Below, piece by piece: positions 54,601-63,266 of a DNA stretch of 64,000 bases. A model generated the notes under the pieces. That model ran no database searches and was not told the DNA's origin. It was given only the letters and a program-made list of their open reading frames with translations. The position numbers and the translations under genes are program-made. This DNA is from Pseudomonas sp. FeN3W (GTDB lineage: Bacteria; Pseudomonadota; Gammaproteobacteria; Pseudomonadales; Pseudomonadaceae). The DNA lies in the NCBI GenBank assembly GCA_030263805.2, contig CP136010.1, positions 682,001-746,000 on the forward strand. Direction: 5' to 3'. Position 1 is the stretch's first letter. Every line of letters begins with the position of its first letter.

Positions 54601-55626
54601 TCAACGAAGTTCAGCCTGACGCTTGCGAGGCAGCAGCGCGAGAAAGTTATCTCGCGCCACGCCTTGCGCTACGGAGGCTGGAAGTGCATCGAGAAAGGGA
54701 GCGAAGGCGTGCATACCGGTCGCCAGATTATCGAAATGGCCGACCACGTCCGAGCCGATAACGAAACGCTTGGGATGCCGCTTCACCAGCGCGACCCACT
54801 TCGGGTCGGGACGCTTATCTTCGTCCAGCAGATAAGGTTGCAACATGGTCCAAGAAAGGTCGATGTACAGATTCGGGTAGTCATCGAGCAGGCGACTGAC
54901 CGTATCGTGCAGGAATTCAAGCTTCTCCTGATGCCGATGCAGCTCCATGCTGGTTCCGGCATGAGCCCAGATAAAGCGTGTATGCGGATGATTGCGCAAC
55001 GGCTCCTCCAACTCGACCAGGTAGAGCGGATTGCGCTCTCGCTTGGAAGTGATGTTGGAATGCAGCATCACCGGCAGATCGAACTCCGCCGCCAGGTGAT
55101 AGACCCTGGCCAGCGCCTCGTTGTTGGCCCGCGGCGTGTCGCCCTCGGTCAGCGCAGTCACGTCATCGTGTCGGGTAAATATTTCGCCCAGTCCCTGCCA
55201 GAGGCCCGGGTTCAGCTCCAGCATGCGGCGGATATGCGCATCGGCGTTCTTGTCGTTTGGGTTGAACCCGGAAAGAAACGGATGGAAGCGCTTGCGCTGC
55301 TCTTCATCCAGATCTTCCAGTGCCGCAGCGACCAGCACGTCGGTCGCGCTGTACCAGTACACCGGCGCATCGTCACCGGCATAGTAGCGAGGCCGCTTGG
55401 GCTCGTTCTCGTGCCATTTCTTCGCCACCGGAATGCCGCTGAGCATCACATGATCGATGCCGCCCGCATCCATCGCCGCTAGCAGCTTCTGCATGCCGTC
55501 GGTTTCCTGGAAAAAATCCACATAGTGAAGATGCGCATCGCTGTAGCGATAGTCACGCCCTTCCCCTGCCGCGACGGACGCCAGCGTAACAAGGGCTACA
55601 ACGGAAAATATTCTGAAAATGTACAA
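54601..55626 (-). CDS. Secreted amidohydrolase-family protein (Amidohydro_2)
   Basis: 341 aa with a signal peptide (residues 1-21). The metal motif DAHLHYVDF is near 30. HSNITSKRE near 193, WAHAGTS near 224 and GSDVVGHFDN near 297 complete the amidohydrolase_2 site. It should be a periplasmic metal-dependent hydrolase or decarboxylase of unknown substrate. The start is TTG at 55626 with AGGAGG 8 nt upstream. That site lies in a hairpin (see the adjacent feature). Confidence 0.85.
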   Translation of the reverse strand: MYIFRIFSVVALVTLASVAAGEGRDYRYSDAHLHYVDFFQETDGMQKLLAAMDAGGIDHVMLSGIPVAKKWHENEPKRPRYYAGDDAPVYWYSATDVLVAAALEDLDEEQRKRFHPFLSGFNPNDKNADAHIRRMLELNPGLWQGLGEIFTRHDDVTALTEGDTPRANNEALARVYHLAAEFDLPVMLHSNITSKRERNPLYLVELEEPLRNHPHTRFIWAHAGTSMELHRHQEKLEFLHDTVSRLLDDYPNLYIDLSWTMLQPYLLDEDKRPDPKWVALVKRHPKRFVIGSDVVGHFDNLATGMHAFAPFLDALPASVAQGVARDNFLALLPRKRQAELR

Positions 55627-55634
55627 AGCTCGGT

Positions 55635-55668
55635 CCTCCTGACAGCCAGCGAGTAGACCGTCAGGAGG
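55635..55668 (-). promoter_or_regulatory. Leader hairpin that covers the amidohydrolase Shine-Dalgarno
   Basis: In the minus-strand RNA a perfect 9-bp stem pairs CCUCCUGAC with GUCAGGAGG across a 16-nt loop. The AGGAGG of the right arm is the ribosome site of the TTG-started gene. The pairing would hide it. Confidence 0.55.
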
Positions 55669-55739
55669 GCCACCCGTTCAGCTTTGCCATGCTGCGGGAC
55701 ACGATCAGAGACTCAGTTGAGACATACCCCCCACCGTAT

Positions 55740-55753
55740 TTGACTGAAATCAA
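55740..55753 (+). promoter_or_regulatory. Possible ANR/FNR box upstream of osmC-like gene
   Basis: TTGAC-N4-ATCAA differs from the consensus TTGAT-N4-ATCAA at one base. It lies 103 bp before the OsmC-like start. Confidence 0.4.
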
Positions 55754-55855
55754 CGCTCAGCCATCTCCTGCGCACTAGTCTCATGACCACCACCGCGCAG
55801 CCTGCCGCCTGACTGCGCGCTGCGTTTCCTTCCGCTTCAGTAAAGGACCCATCGC

Positions 55856-56290
55856 ATGGCAATGAAAACCATCAGCGCGCACGGAACATTGAATGCCGGA
55901 ATGGCAATCGAGGTGCAATGTGGCAACCACCGTCTGATCATGGACCAGCCGAAGAACGCGGCAGGCCAGGATCTCGGCCCGACGCCGCTGGAAGCCATCC
56001 TGGCGGCAGTGGCCGGGTGTTTCGGCACCATAGGCCGCTTCATCGCTCACCAGCAGAAGATCGAGCTGCGTGGCATGCGCTTCGAGATCGAAGCCGATTA
56101 CGATCCCGCCGGGCTGCTCGGACGCGACCCCGCTGTACGGCCGGGCTTTCAGGAGTTGCGCGTCAAGGTGGACATCGACGCCGATCTGGATCGAGCCGGC
56201 AAGCAGGCATTGCTGGAGCAGATCGAGCAGCGTTGCCCGGTAGCCGATAATCTCACCCACGGCACCCGTCTGGTCAGCGTCCTGCTCTGA
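55856..56290 (+). CDS. OsmC/Ohr-family protein
   Basis: 144 aa. The two active cysteines lie in VAGCFGTIG near 60 and EQRCPVADNL near 125. The helix TPLEAILAAVAGC is typical of the OsmC clade. OsmC proteins reduce organic peroxides with dithiol cofactors. AGGA precedes the ATG. It is convergent with htpG across a shared bidirectional hairpin. Confidence 0.88.
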   Translation: MAMKTISAHGTLNAGMAIEVQCGNHRLIMDQPKNAAGQDLGPTPLEAILAAVAGCFGTIGRFIAHQQKIELRGMRFEIEADYDPAGLLGRDPAVRPGFQELRVKVDIDADLDRAGKQALLEQIEQRCPVADNLTHGTRLVSVLL

Positions 56291-56306
56291 AGCACTCCGA
56301 AACAAA

Positions 56307-56332
56307 AACGGCCCGTCACTTGACGGGCCGTT
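56307..56332 (-). terminator. Terminator of htpG, also able to serve the osmC-like gene
   Basis: An 11-12 bp stem ACGGCCCGTCA/TGACGGGCCGT is followed on the minus strand by TTTTTGTTT. On the plus strand only TTCG follows, so the main direction is minus. Confidence 0.88.
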
Positions 56333-56351
56333 CGTACACCGCTGCCGGGGA

Positions 56352-58256
56352 TCAGGCCGATAGTTCGACCAGCAGTTTGTTCAGACGCTGCACGTAAGCA
56401 GCCGGATCCTTCAGGCTATCGCCCGCCGCCAGCGCAGCCTGGTCGAACAGGATGTGCGCCAGATCCGCGAAGCGATCCTCGTCCGGCTCGGCATCGAGCT
56501 TTTCGATCAGCGGATGCTGCGGGTTGATCTCGAAGATCGGCTTGGACTCTGGCACCTTCTGCCCGCTTGCCTCGAGAATCTGCCGCATCTGCAGGCCCAG
56601 GTCCTGCTCGCCGATGGCGAGAATCGCCGGCGAGTCGGTCAGACGATGGGAGACACGCACCTCGGCGACTTCGTCACCTAGCGCGCCCTTCAGACGCTCG
56701 ACCAGGCCCTCCTTGGTCTTGGCGATTTCCTCTTGGGCCTTCTTGTCCTCTTCGGAGTCCAGCTTGCCCAGATCCAGATCGCCGCGCACGACATCGGCGA
56801 ACTGCTTGCCGTCGAATTCGGTCAGGTAGCTCATCAGCCATTCGTCGATGCGGTCGGTGAGCAAGAGCACTTCGACACCTTTCTTGCGGAAGACTTCCAG
56901 GTGCGGGCTGTTCTTGACCTGCGCGTAGCTTTCACCGGTGAGGTAGTAAACCTTGTCCTGACCGTCCTTCATGCGCGACAGGTAATCGGCCAGCGAAACC
57001 GACTGCTCGCCCGATGCGTCGCTGGTGGAGGCGAAGCGCAGCAGACTGGCGATCTTCTCCTTGTTGGCGAAATCTTCCGCCGGACCTTCCTTGAGCACCT
57101 GACCGAACTGCGACCAGAACTTCTTGTAGTCCTCGGGCTTGTCCTTGGCCAGCTTCTCCAGCATGTCCAGCACGCGCTTGGTCAAAGCCGTCTTCATCGA
57201 ATCGATGACCGGATCCTTCTGCAGGATCTCGCGGGACACGTTGAGCGACAGATCGTTGGAATCGACCACACCCTTGATGAAGCGCAGGTACAGCGGCAGG
57301 AACTCGTCGGCCTGGTCCATGATGAATACGCGCTGCACGTAGAGCTTCAGGCCCTTCGGCGCCTCGCGGTGATACAGATCGAATGGCGCGCGGCCGGGCA
57401 CATAGAGCAGCGAGGTGTACTCGAGCTTGCCCTCGACCTTGTTGTGACTCCAGGACAGTGGATTGTCGAAGTCATGCGCGACGTGCTTGTAGAACTCCTG
57501 ATACTCCTCGTCTTTCACCTCGCTGCGCGGACGGGTCCACAGGGCGCTGGCACGGTTGACGGTTTCCCACTCCGGCTCGGCGGACTCGTCCTTCTCCTCA
57601 CCATGGAATTCCTTCGGCAGTTCGATCGGCAGCGCGATGTGATCCGAGTATTTCTTGACGATGTTGCGCAGGCGCCAGCCATCGGCAAACTCTTCTTCGC
57701 CCTTCTTCAGGTGCAGGACGATGCGGGTGCCACGTTCGGGCTTGTCGATGGTGGCGACTTCGAACTCGCCTTCGCCCTGCGACGACCAATGCACACCTTC
57801 GCTGGCTGGTGTGCCGGCGCGGCGGCTGTAGACATCAACCTTGTCGGCGACGATGAAGGCGGAATAGAAGCCCACACCGAACTGGCCGATCAGGTGCGAA
57901 TCCTTCTTCTGGTCGCCGGAGAGGTTCTTCAGGAAGTCGGCGGTGCCGGACTTGGCGATGGTGCCCAGGTGCGCGATCACGTCGTCGCGGTTCATGCCGA
58001 TGCCGTTATCCTCGAGGGTGACGGTCCCGGCATCCTTGTCGAAGCTGAGGCGGATCTTCAGGTCGGCGCCGCCCTCAAGCAGCTCCGGCTTGGCCAGCGC
58101 TTCGAAACGCAGCTTGTCGGCGGCATCGGAGGCATTGGAAATCAGCTCGCGAAGGAAGATTTCCTTGTTGGAATACAGCGAATGGATCATCAGATGAAGC
58201 AGTTGCTTCACTTCGGTCTGGAAGCCCAGGGTTTCTTTTTGAGTCTCCACACTCAT
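56352..58256 (-). CDS. htpG: Hsp90-family chaperone HtpG
   Basis: 634 aa, full length. ATP-lid motifs include FLRELISNASDAADKLR near 35, DNGIGMNRDD near 84 and GQFGVGFYSAF near 122. The middle domain has the IMDQADEFLPLYLRFIKGVVDS stretch near 312. It is a cytosolic ATP-dependent chaperone. GGAG lies 10 nt before the ATG, and a sigma-32 promoter is 60 bp upstream. Confidence 0.97.
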   Translation of the reverse strand: MSVETQKETLGFQTEVKQLLHLMIHSLYSNKEIFLRELISNASDAADKLRFEALAKPELLEGGADLKIRLSFDKDAGTVTLEDNGIGMNRDDVIAHLGTIAKSGTADFLKNLSGDQKKDSHLIGQFGVGFYSAFIVADKVDVYSRRAGTPASEGVHWSSQGEGEFEVATIDKPERGTRIVLHLKKGEEEFADGWRLRNIVKKYSDHIALPIELPKEFHGEEKDESAEPEWETVNRASALWTRPRSEVKDEEYQEFYKHVAHDFDNPLSWSHNKVEGKLEYTSLLYVPGRAPFDLYHREAPKGLKLYVQRVFIMDQADEFLPLYLRFIKGVVDSNDLSLNVSREILQKDPVIDSMKTALTKRVLDMLEKLAKDKPEDYKKFWSQFGQVLKEGPAEDFANKEKIASLLRFASTSDASGEQSVSLADYLSRMKDGQDKVYYLTGESYAQVKNSPHLEVFRKKGVEVLLLTDRIDEWLMSYLTEFDGKQFADVVRGDLDLGKLDSEEDKKAQEEIAKTKEGLVERLKGALGDEVAEVRVSHRLTDSPAILAIGEQDLGLQMRQILEASGQKVPESKPIFEINPQHPLIEKLDAEPDEDRFADLAHILFDQAALAAGDSLKDPAAYVQRLNKLLVELSA

Positions 58257-58314
58257 CGTCTACAAACTCCACATCAGCGTAATGGCACGGACCGCGACTG
58301 CGGCGATGTCTGGC

Positions 58315-58342
58315 AGATGGGGGCATGACGATGATTTTCAAG
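58315..58342 (-). promoter_or_regulatory. Sigma-32 heat-shock promoter of htpG
   Basis: The minus strand reads CTTGAAA-N13-CCCCATCT, an exact match to the sigma-32 consensus and spacing. The predicted start is near 58308. Confidence 0.88.
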
Positions 58343-58376
58343 GGCAGCCGACGCGGCGCGACGTCGGCCAGTCCAC

Positions 58377-59618
58377 TTAAGGATCAACAAGTTCGAGTAG
58401 CACGATCTCCCCGGGAGCCAAGTTGTAGGTCGCTTCGCCGGGGCCGCTGATGACCCGCCTGATGATCAGATTGCCCTCACGATCCAGACCGGCGAAGCGC
58501 CCTTCCGCAACACCACCGCGCTCGGTGTGCGCGCGCATCAACAGGTGCTGATAGCGCTCAGGTGTGCGCAGGACCTGCTCCATCGAGAAGCGCAGTCGCC
58601 GATCCAGACCGCTTTGCGGCACCGTCGCAGCAACGGGCTCGGCCGCCTTGGCCGTCGTTACAGGTGTCTCGACCGCTGCTTCGGCCAGGGGCGGATAGTC
58701 ATCGCCCCTGACGTGCCAGCCCTGCTCGTTCTTTGCCAGGCGCAGCGTGAACGCCTGCATCTCGCCCCTCACCTGAGCCTGGACCTCAACCTCCAACTCT
58801 TCGGCCGGCAACGTGACGGCAGGGGCCGACTGCAACGTTACTTCCCGGCTCGCGTGACGACGCTGTAGGTAGTCCTCGATCACGAAGGCCAGGGTAGCCC
58901 GCGAATCATGGCGGCGGTCGATCTGACCGTTCAGGTATCGCAGGCGATTCGTGTACAGCTCGATGACGCCGGTGAGACTGGTGTCGAACTGTGGCGGCAG
59001 TACGAGATGGAAATCGCCACGCAGCTTGTTCGGCGCCACCGACTGCAGATCGAGATGCAACGTGTACCCGCGATCGAGGCGTCGTGTCTCCGGCAGCTCC
59101 TGATCGGGGTTCAGCCAGGCTATTTCGACCTCAGGCAATGCGCCGATATCGTCGGGCAGTACGTCGATGCGTAATGCCCCCTCGATCGGTTCGCGCAAGC
59201 GAATCGTCACCTCCTGGCGAGCGAAGAACCCCTTCCCCTCACGCAGGCTCAGTACGCCGTTGATGAGTTCCCCCTGTTGCGGCGCGAATCGACGTCCGTT
59301 CAGCTCTCCACGCACCCCCATGGCAAGATCGGGCTCGACCTGGGTTGGCAGCCAACGCAGCGCGAAAATCGCCTCCAGCCGCTCGGCATCGCGACTGGCC
59401 AGCAGCGACAGCCCCACGATCAGCGGAATGAAACCCAGACAGGACAGGATCAGCGCCTTGCGCGCAACGCGCCAGTGGCTGAATACGAACGCCAACGTCA
59501 ACGGAGGCAGCAGGCTACCCAGGCCCCAGAGCAAGCTCGTCGAGAATGCCAGGCTGATGAGCCAGACGGCGCCGGCAAGAATCAGCAGCAAGCCGCCGAG
59601 GATCAAAAGTGCTTCCAT
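58377..59618 (-). CDS. Conserved membrane-anchored hypothetical protein
   Basis: 413 aa from the ATG at 59618 with AAGGA 6 nt upstream. Three hydrophobic helices at residues 3-75 are followed by a long beta-rich, charge-balanced domain. The stretch EGRFAGLDREGNLIIRRV and a final GEIVLLELVDP look like a small SH3/Sm-type barrel. Homologues are sometimes called MFS transporters, which the three helices do not support. The function is unknown. Confidence 0.7.
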   Translation of the reverse strand: MEALLILGGLLLILAGAVWLISLAFSTSLLWGLGSLLPPLTLAFVFSHWRVARKALILSCLGFIPLIVGLSLLASRDAERLEAIFALRWLPTQVEPDLAMGVRGELNGRRFAPQQGELINGVLSLREGKGFFARQEVTIRLREPIEGALRIDVLPDDIGALPEVEIAWLNPDQELPETRRLDRGYTLHLDLQSVAPNKLRGDFHLVLPPQFDTSLTGVIELYTNRLRYLNGQIDRRHDSRATLAFVIEDYLQRRHASREVTLQSAPAVTLPAEELEVEVQAQVRGEMQAFTLRLAKNEQGWHVRGDDYPPLAEAAVETPVTTAKAAEPVAATVPQSGLDRRLRFSMEQVLRTPERYQHLLMRAHTERGGVAEGRFAGLDREGNLIIRRVISGPGEATYNLAPGEIVLLELVDP

Positions 59619-59686
59619 TCGAGTTCCTTCACGCAATCGCACAAGGTGACGCCGCACACCGCAACGCCGCCACCCTGACGAATGCG

Positions 59687-60130
59687 TCAGGGCTCGTCGA
59701 TCTTGAAATGGCAGCGGGCAGTGGCGATGGGCTCGGCCTGATGGGTCTGCCAGGCGGTGATCGCAACATTGGCGACCCTACGACCCTGGCGCCAGACCTG
59801 GCAGGCGGCAAAGGTGTCACGATAGTGACCGGCACGTAGATAATCTATCGAGAAGTCGATGATTTTGGGCAAATGTGGCGCGCCCATGAACATCAGCAGA
59901 TGCAACATCGCCGCGTGCTCCATGAAGCCTGCGATGACACCGCCGTGAATGGCCGGCAGCGGGTTGCCGATGTTGTCCTCGTTCTGCGGTAGACGAAAAA
60001 CCATTTCGTCACCGAGCCGCAGGCACTCGATGCCGATCAGCTTGGCGTACGGCACCAGTTTGATCAGCGAGTCGTAATCGTTGTTGGCATGTGCATGCTG
60101 GACCAGCTCGCTGAGGTTGAGATCGCTCAT
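59687..60130 (-). CDS. PaaI-type hotdog thioesterase
   Basis: 147 aa. The stretch NPLPAIHGGVIAGFMEHAAML holds the catalytic HGG motif and Glu of the PaaI family. RAGHYRDTFAACQVWRQGRRVAN follows. The ATG overlaps the stop of the related upstream gene by 4 nt, so the two may form a heteromer. The substrate is unknown. Confidence 0.85.
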   Translation of the reverse strand: MSDLNLSELVQHAHANNDYDSLIKLVPYAKLIGIECLRLGDEMVFRLPQNEDNIGNPLPAIHGGVIAGFMEHAAMLHLLMFMGAPHLPKIIDFSIDYLRAGHYRDTFAACQVWRQGRRVANVAITAWQTHQAEPIATARCHFKIDEP

Positions 60131-60588
60131 ACGCCGCCCTCCTTGCCCATAGTTGCCGGTGCAGCCTTGCCCATGCGCATGAAGGTGCCTACCACATGCG
60201 CGATCGGCTCGTTGATGTCGCGCTGATAGGCGACGCCACGAGTAAAGATGACCGTTGGGGTGACGCGGTAGCACTCGGCGAAGCCGAAGATATCGTGTCC
60301 GGCCTCGGCGGGGTGCATGTAGTCGATTCGTAGATCGAGCGTCGGACAAACTTCCAGCTCCGGCAGGGCGCAGGCCGTGGAAATCCCGCAGGTGGTGTCC
60401 ATCAGCGTGGTGATTGCGCCGCCATGGACTCCGCCGGTTTCCGGATTCCCGATAATCTTCTCGCTGTACGGAAGGCGCAGGGTAAGGCCCCGGCTGTCGG
60501 CGTGCTCAACCGTCAGACCCAGTACCTGACAATGTCGCAGAAAGGACAAAAAGCGCTGAGTGCGCTCGAGTATCTGGCTATCGCTCAT
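60127..60588 (-). CDS. PaaI-type hotdog thioesterase
   Basis: 153 aa. NPETGGVHGGAITTLMDTTCGI has HGG with Asp as in PaaI proteins, and LRIDYMHPAEAGHDIFGFAECYR is the second hotdog half. It is a diverged tandem duplicate of the next gene. The start at 60588 is the first ATG in the conserved region. Confidence 0.85.
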   Translation of the reverse strand: MSDSQILERTQRFLSFLRHCQVLGLTVEHADSRGLTLRLPYSEKIIGNPETGGVHGGAITTLMDTTCGISTACALPELEVCPTLDLRIDYMHPAEAGHDIFGFAECYRVTPTVIFTRGVAYQRDINEPIAHVVGTFMRMGKAAPATMGKEGGV

Positions 60589-60646
60589 TCGAATTCTCGG
60601 GGAATTGCTCAAGGCGCGCATGATACCGCCTTGCCATGTGTGCGCC

Positions 60647-61372
60647 CTATTCCTTGGGCATTTCGGCCGGGGAAGTTGGCGTGAATACCATCACCCCGAG
60701 CACGTCCGAGTGGAATTCGCGGCGGTAGAGAATCAGTACTACGCCGGTGGTGACCAACATGAAGAACCATGGGTGAACGAACCAGGCCAAGGTGGCCATG
60801 CCGAAATAATAGGCGCGCAAGCCGAAGTTGAACTGGTTGGCCGCCATGGAAAGGACCCTCGCCGCACGCTCGGCGAAAGCCCTGCGCTCCTGATCACTGA
60901 CGTTGCGCTCGCCCACCATCGGCGCCGAAGCAACCAATACCGCGGCGAAGTTGTACTGGCGCATGCACCAGCTGAAGGTGAAGAAGGCATAGACGAAGAC
61001 GACCGCCAGACACAGCAGCTTGACTTCCGAAAGTCCGCGGCTGACCGGCTGTGCGAATGGCAAGTCGGCCAGTAGCGAAACCGCTCGATCGGATGCACCC
61101 AGCGCGGTCAGGATGCCTGCAAGGATGATCAACGTGCTGGACGCAAAGAACGATGCGTTGCGCTCCAGATTGCCGATCACGTTGGCATCGGCGATACGGT
61201 TGTCGCGCAACAGCAGGCGCTGCATCCAGTCCTGCCGGTAAAGATGCAACACACTCGCCAAACAAGCCGTATCCCGCCCGCGCCAGCTCGCGTAGCGGGT
61301 GTATCCAGCCCAACAGACGATGAACCAAAGCACGGCGATCAAATGCGGCAGGATTGAATCGGATAGCGTCAT
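60647..61372 (-). CDS. DUF599 inner membrane protein
   Basis: 241 aa with four or five hydrophobic helices. The motif NASFFASSTLIILAGILTALGASDR near 72 and AANQFNFGLRAYYFG near 177 are DUF599 hallmarks. The function is unknown. Confidence 0.88.
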   Translation of the reverse strand: MTLSDSILPHLIAVLWFIVCWAGYTRYASWRGRDTACLASVLHLYRQDWMQRLLLRDNRIADANVIGNLERNASFFASSTLIILAGILTALGASDRAVSLLADLPFAQPVSRGLSEVKLLCLAVVFVYAFFTFSWCMRQYNFAAVLVASAPMVGERNVSDQERRAFAERAARVLSMAANQFNFGLRAYYFGMATLAWFVHPWFFMLVTTGVVLILYRREFHSDVLGVMVFTPTSPAEMPKE

Positions 61373-61493
61373 GGCGCGCCCTCGGAGACCTCACGCGATT
61401 ATAGCCAGCGCCGCGCCGCCGAAGCTTGCGCCTGATGTCTGCGCCACCCCGCGACCGAGCTATCGTCAGCCGCGGCGCAGCGCGAGAACAATG

Positions 61494-62813
61494 TCAGGCG
61501 TGATGCTGCGCCTGCTCGGCGCGGCTGAGCAGACGATCGGTGACCACTGCGAACACCAGCATCACCAGAACCGGAACCAGCCAGCCCATGCTCTGATCGG
61601 CCAATGGCAATTGCGTAAACAACGCTGGAACCCAATCGGTGAAGCCCGCGGCGGCAAGACCATCGACAACGCCGAAGATCAGCGTCACCGCCATGACCGG
61701 TACGAACACCCGCGACGGCGAAACCCAGAAGCGATCCAGCAAGCTCAGAGCAACCAGGACGATGGCCAACGGGTAAAGGCCCACCAATACCGGCACCGAC
61801 ACACTGATCAACTGCGTCAGGCCCTGGTTGGCCACCAGCAGGCTGAACAGCGCGAAAACCACCACCACCGTGCGATAGGAAACCGGCAGCAGCGCGCTGA
61901 AGAACTCGCCACAGGCCGTGGTCAGGCCGACCGCTGTGGTCAGACAGGCCAGCGTGATGACTACTGCGAGCAACAGGCTGCCCGGTGTGCCGAACGTGTG
62001 TTGCACGTAGGTCGTCAGAATCTGTACGCCGTTCTCCGCACCGGCGGCGATGCCCTGGCTGGTTGCACCGAGGTAGAACAGAGCGAGATAGACCAACGAC
62101 AGCCCGACCGCAGCAATCACGCCGGCAATCATCGAGTAACGGGTAACCAATGCGGGTTCGGTGACACCACGATCGCGGATGGCCGTGGCGATAACGATGC
62201 CGAAAACCAGAGCGCCGAGGGTATCCATGGTCAGATAGCCTTCGAGAAACCCCTTGATCAGCGGTGACGCACGATAACTCTCGCTCGCAGCACCGACCTC
62301 TCCCGCCGGGGCGAAAATCGCCGCGCCACCGAGCACCAGCAGCGCCGTCAGCAACACAGGCGTAATGAACTTACCGATACGATTGACCAGCTGACCAGGG
62401 TTCAGCACCAGGAACAGCATGGCCGCGAAGAACATCAGCGTGTAGATGAACAGCGGCATGCCGGCGTTACCGCTGAATGGCGCAATGCCCATCTCGAACG
62501 AAACGACGGCCGTGCGCGGAGTCGCGAACAGCGGACCGATCGCCAGGTAGACGGCCACCGCCAGCACCGTACCGGCGACCTTGCCGAGCGGTGCGGTCAA
62601 ACGGTCCATGCCCCCGCCCACTCGCGCCAGCGCAACGACGGTCAGCAGTGGCAACCCGACACCTGTCAGCAAGAAGCCCAGTGCCGCCTGCCAGATAAAC
62701 TCGCCCGACGCCATACCGGCGCTAGGCGGGAAGATGATATTGCCGGCGCCAAGGAACAACGCAAACGTCATGAAGCCAAGAGCCAGCAGGTCAAAACCTT
62801 TCAAACGATTCAT
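61494..62813 (-). CDS. brnQ: Branched-chain amino acid:cation symporter BrnQ
   Basis: 439 aa with about twelve helices. GFMTFALFLGAGNIIFPP near 12 and the whole-length pattern match the LIVCS family. BrnQ (BraB/BraZ in P. aeruginosa) imports leucine, isoleucine and valine with Na+ or H+. ATG at 62813 fits the family start, though no strong ribosome site is seen. It complements the valine and isoleucine-type catabolic genes in this window. Confidence 0.92.
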   Translation of the reverse strand: MNRLKGFDLLALGFMTFALFLGAGNIIFPPSAGMASGEFIWQAALGFLLTGVGLPLLTVVALARVGGGMDRLTAPLGKVAGTVLAVAVYLAIGPLFATPRTAVVSFEMGIAPFSGNAGMPLFIYTLMFFAAMLFLVLNPGQLVNRIGKFITPVLLTALLVLGGAAIFAPAGEVGAASESYRASPLIKGFLEGYLTMDTLGALVFGIVIATAIRDRGVTEPALVTRYSMIAGVIAAVGLSLVYLALFYLGATSQGIAAGAENGVQILTTYVQHTFGTPGSLLLAVVITLACLTTAVGLTTACGEFFSALLPVSYRTVVVVFALFSLLVANQGLTQLISVSVPVLVGLYPLAIVLVALSLLDRFWVSPSRVFVPVMAVTLIFGVVDGLAAAGFTDWVPALFTQLPLADQSMGWLVPVLVMLVFAVVTDRLLSRAEQAQHHA

Positions 62814-63179
62814 GCGGAAAAAACTACCAAATGGATGACGGCATAAATGAACGCGACGCACATGCCACGAGCGCGACGGGTCAGCGGTTCATATCGGCCT
62901 GAATGATGGGATTACGGGTTTCCTTCAGGGATAAGGGGAAACGTCATTCAGCCGGTTGGGCCGAATCCTTCGTTGCACGCTGTCGCTCTTGTGGACCGAA
63001 CAAGCGTATGAATGAGCGGCAATGATGCCACGATGCGGCGAGGGATGCTGACCCGAACGTCAGTACTGGCCGCGAAAAAGTGTCGCTCCGCAGGGTCGGA
63101 GCGCTTATCGCATGATAGATGGGCGCGTAGCGCCGAGCAGCGATAGCAGCTGCACTGTTTACCAAACCGAAAGCTGAAA
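62814..63179. other. Intergenic region between sucD and brnQ
   Basis: 366 bp without a supported gene. An open frame of 90 codons on the minus strand has no ribosome site or conserved pattern. A hairpin CGCTCCG-N6-CGGAGCG (63084-63103), followed on the minus strand by ACACTTTTT, looks like a second terminator for sucD. Confidence 0.55.
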
Positions 63180-63214
63180 GCCCCGAGGCAGAACCGTCTG
63201 GTCTGCCTCGGGGC
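63180..63214 (-). terminator. Terminator of sucD
   Basis: A 13-bp stem (GCCCCGAGGCAGA/TCTGCCTCGGGGC) has a 9-nt loop and is followed on the minus strand by TTTCAG. It lies 53 nt after the sucD stop. Confidence 0.8.
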
Positions 63215-63266
63215 ATGCGCAGACTGAGCAGCTCGAACGCCCGGCGGCAGCCGGGCGGGAGTTACA

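Noticed and set aside
62944..63216. 90-codon minus-strand frame between sucD and brnQ
   Set aside because: It overlaps the sucD terminator and has no ribosome site or family pattern.
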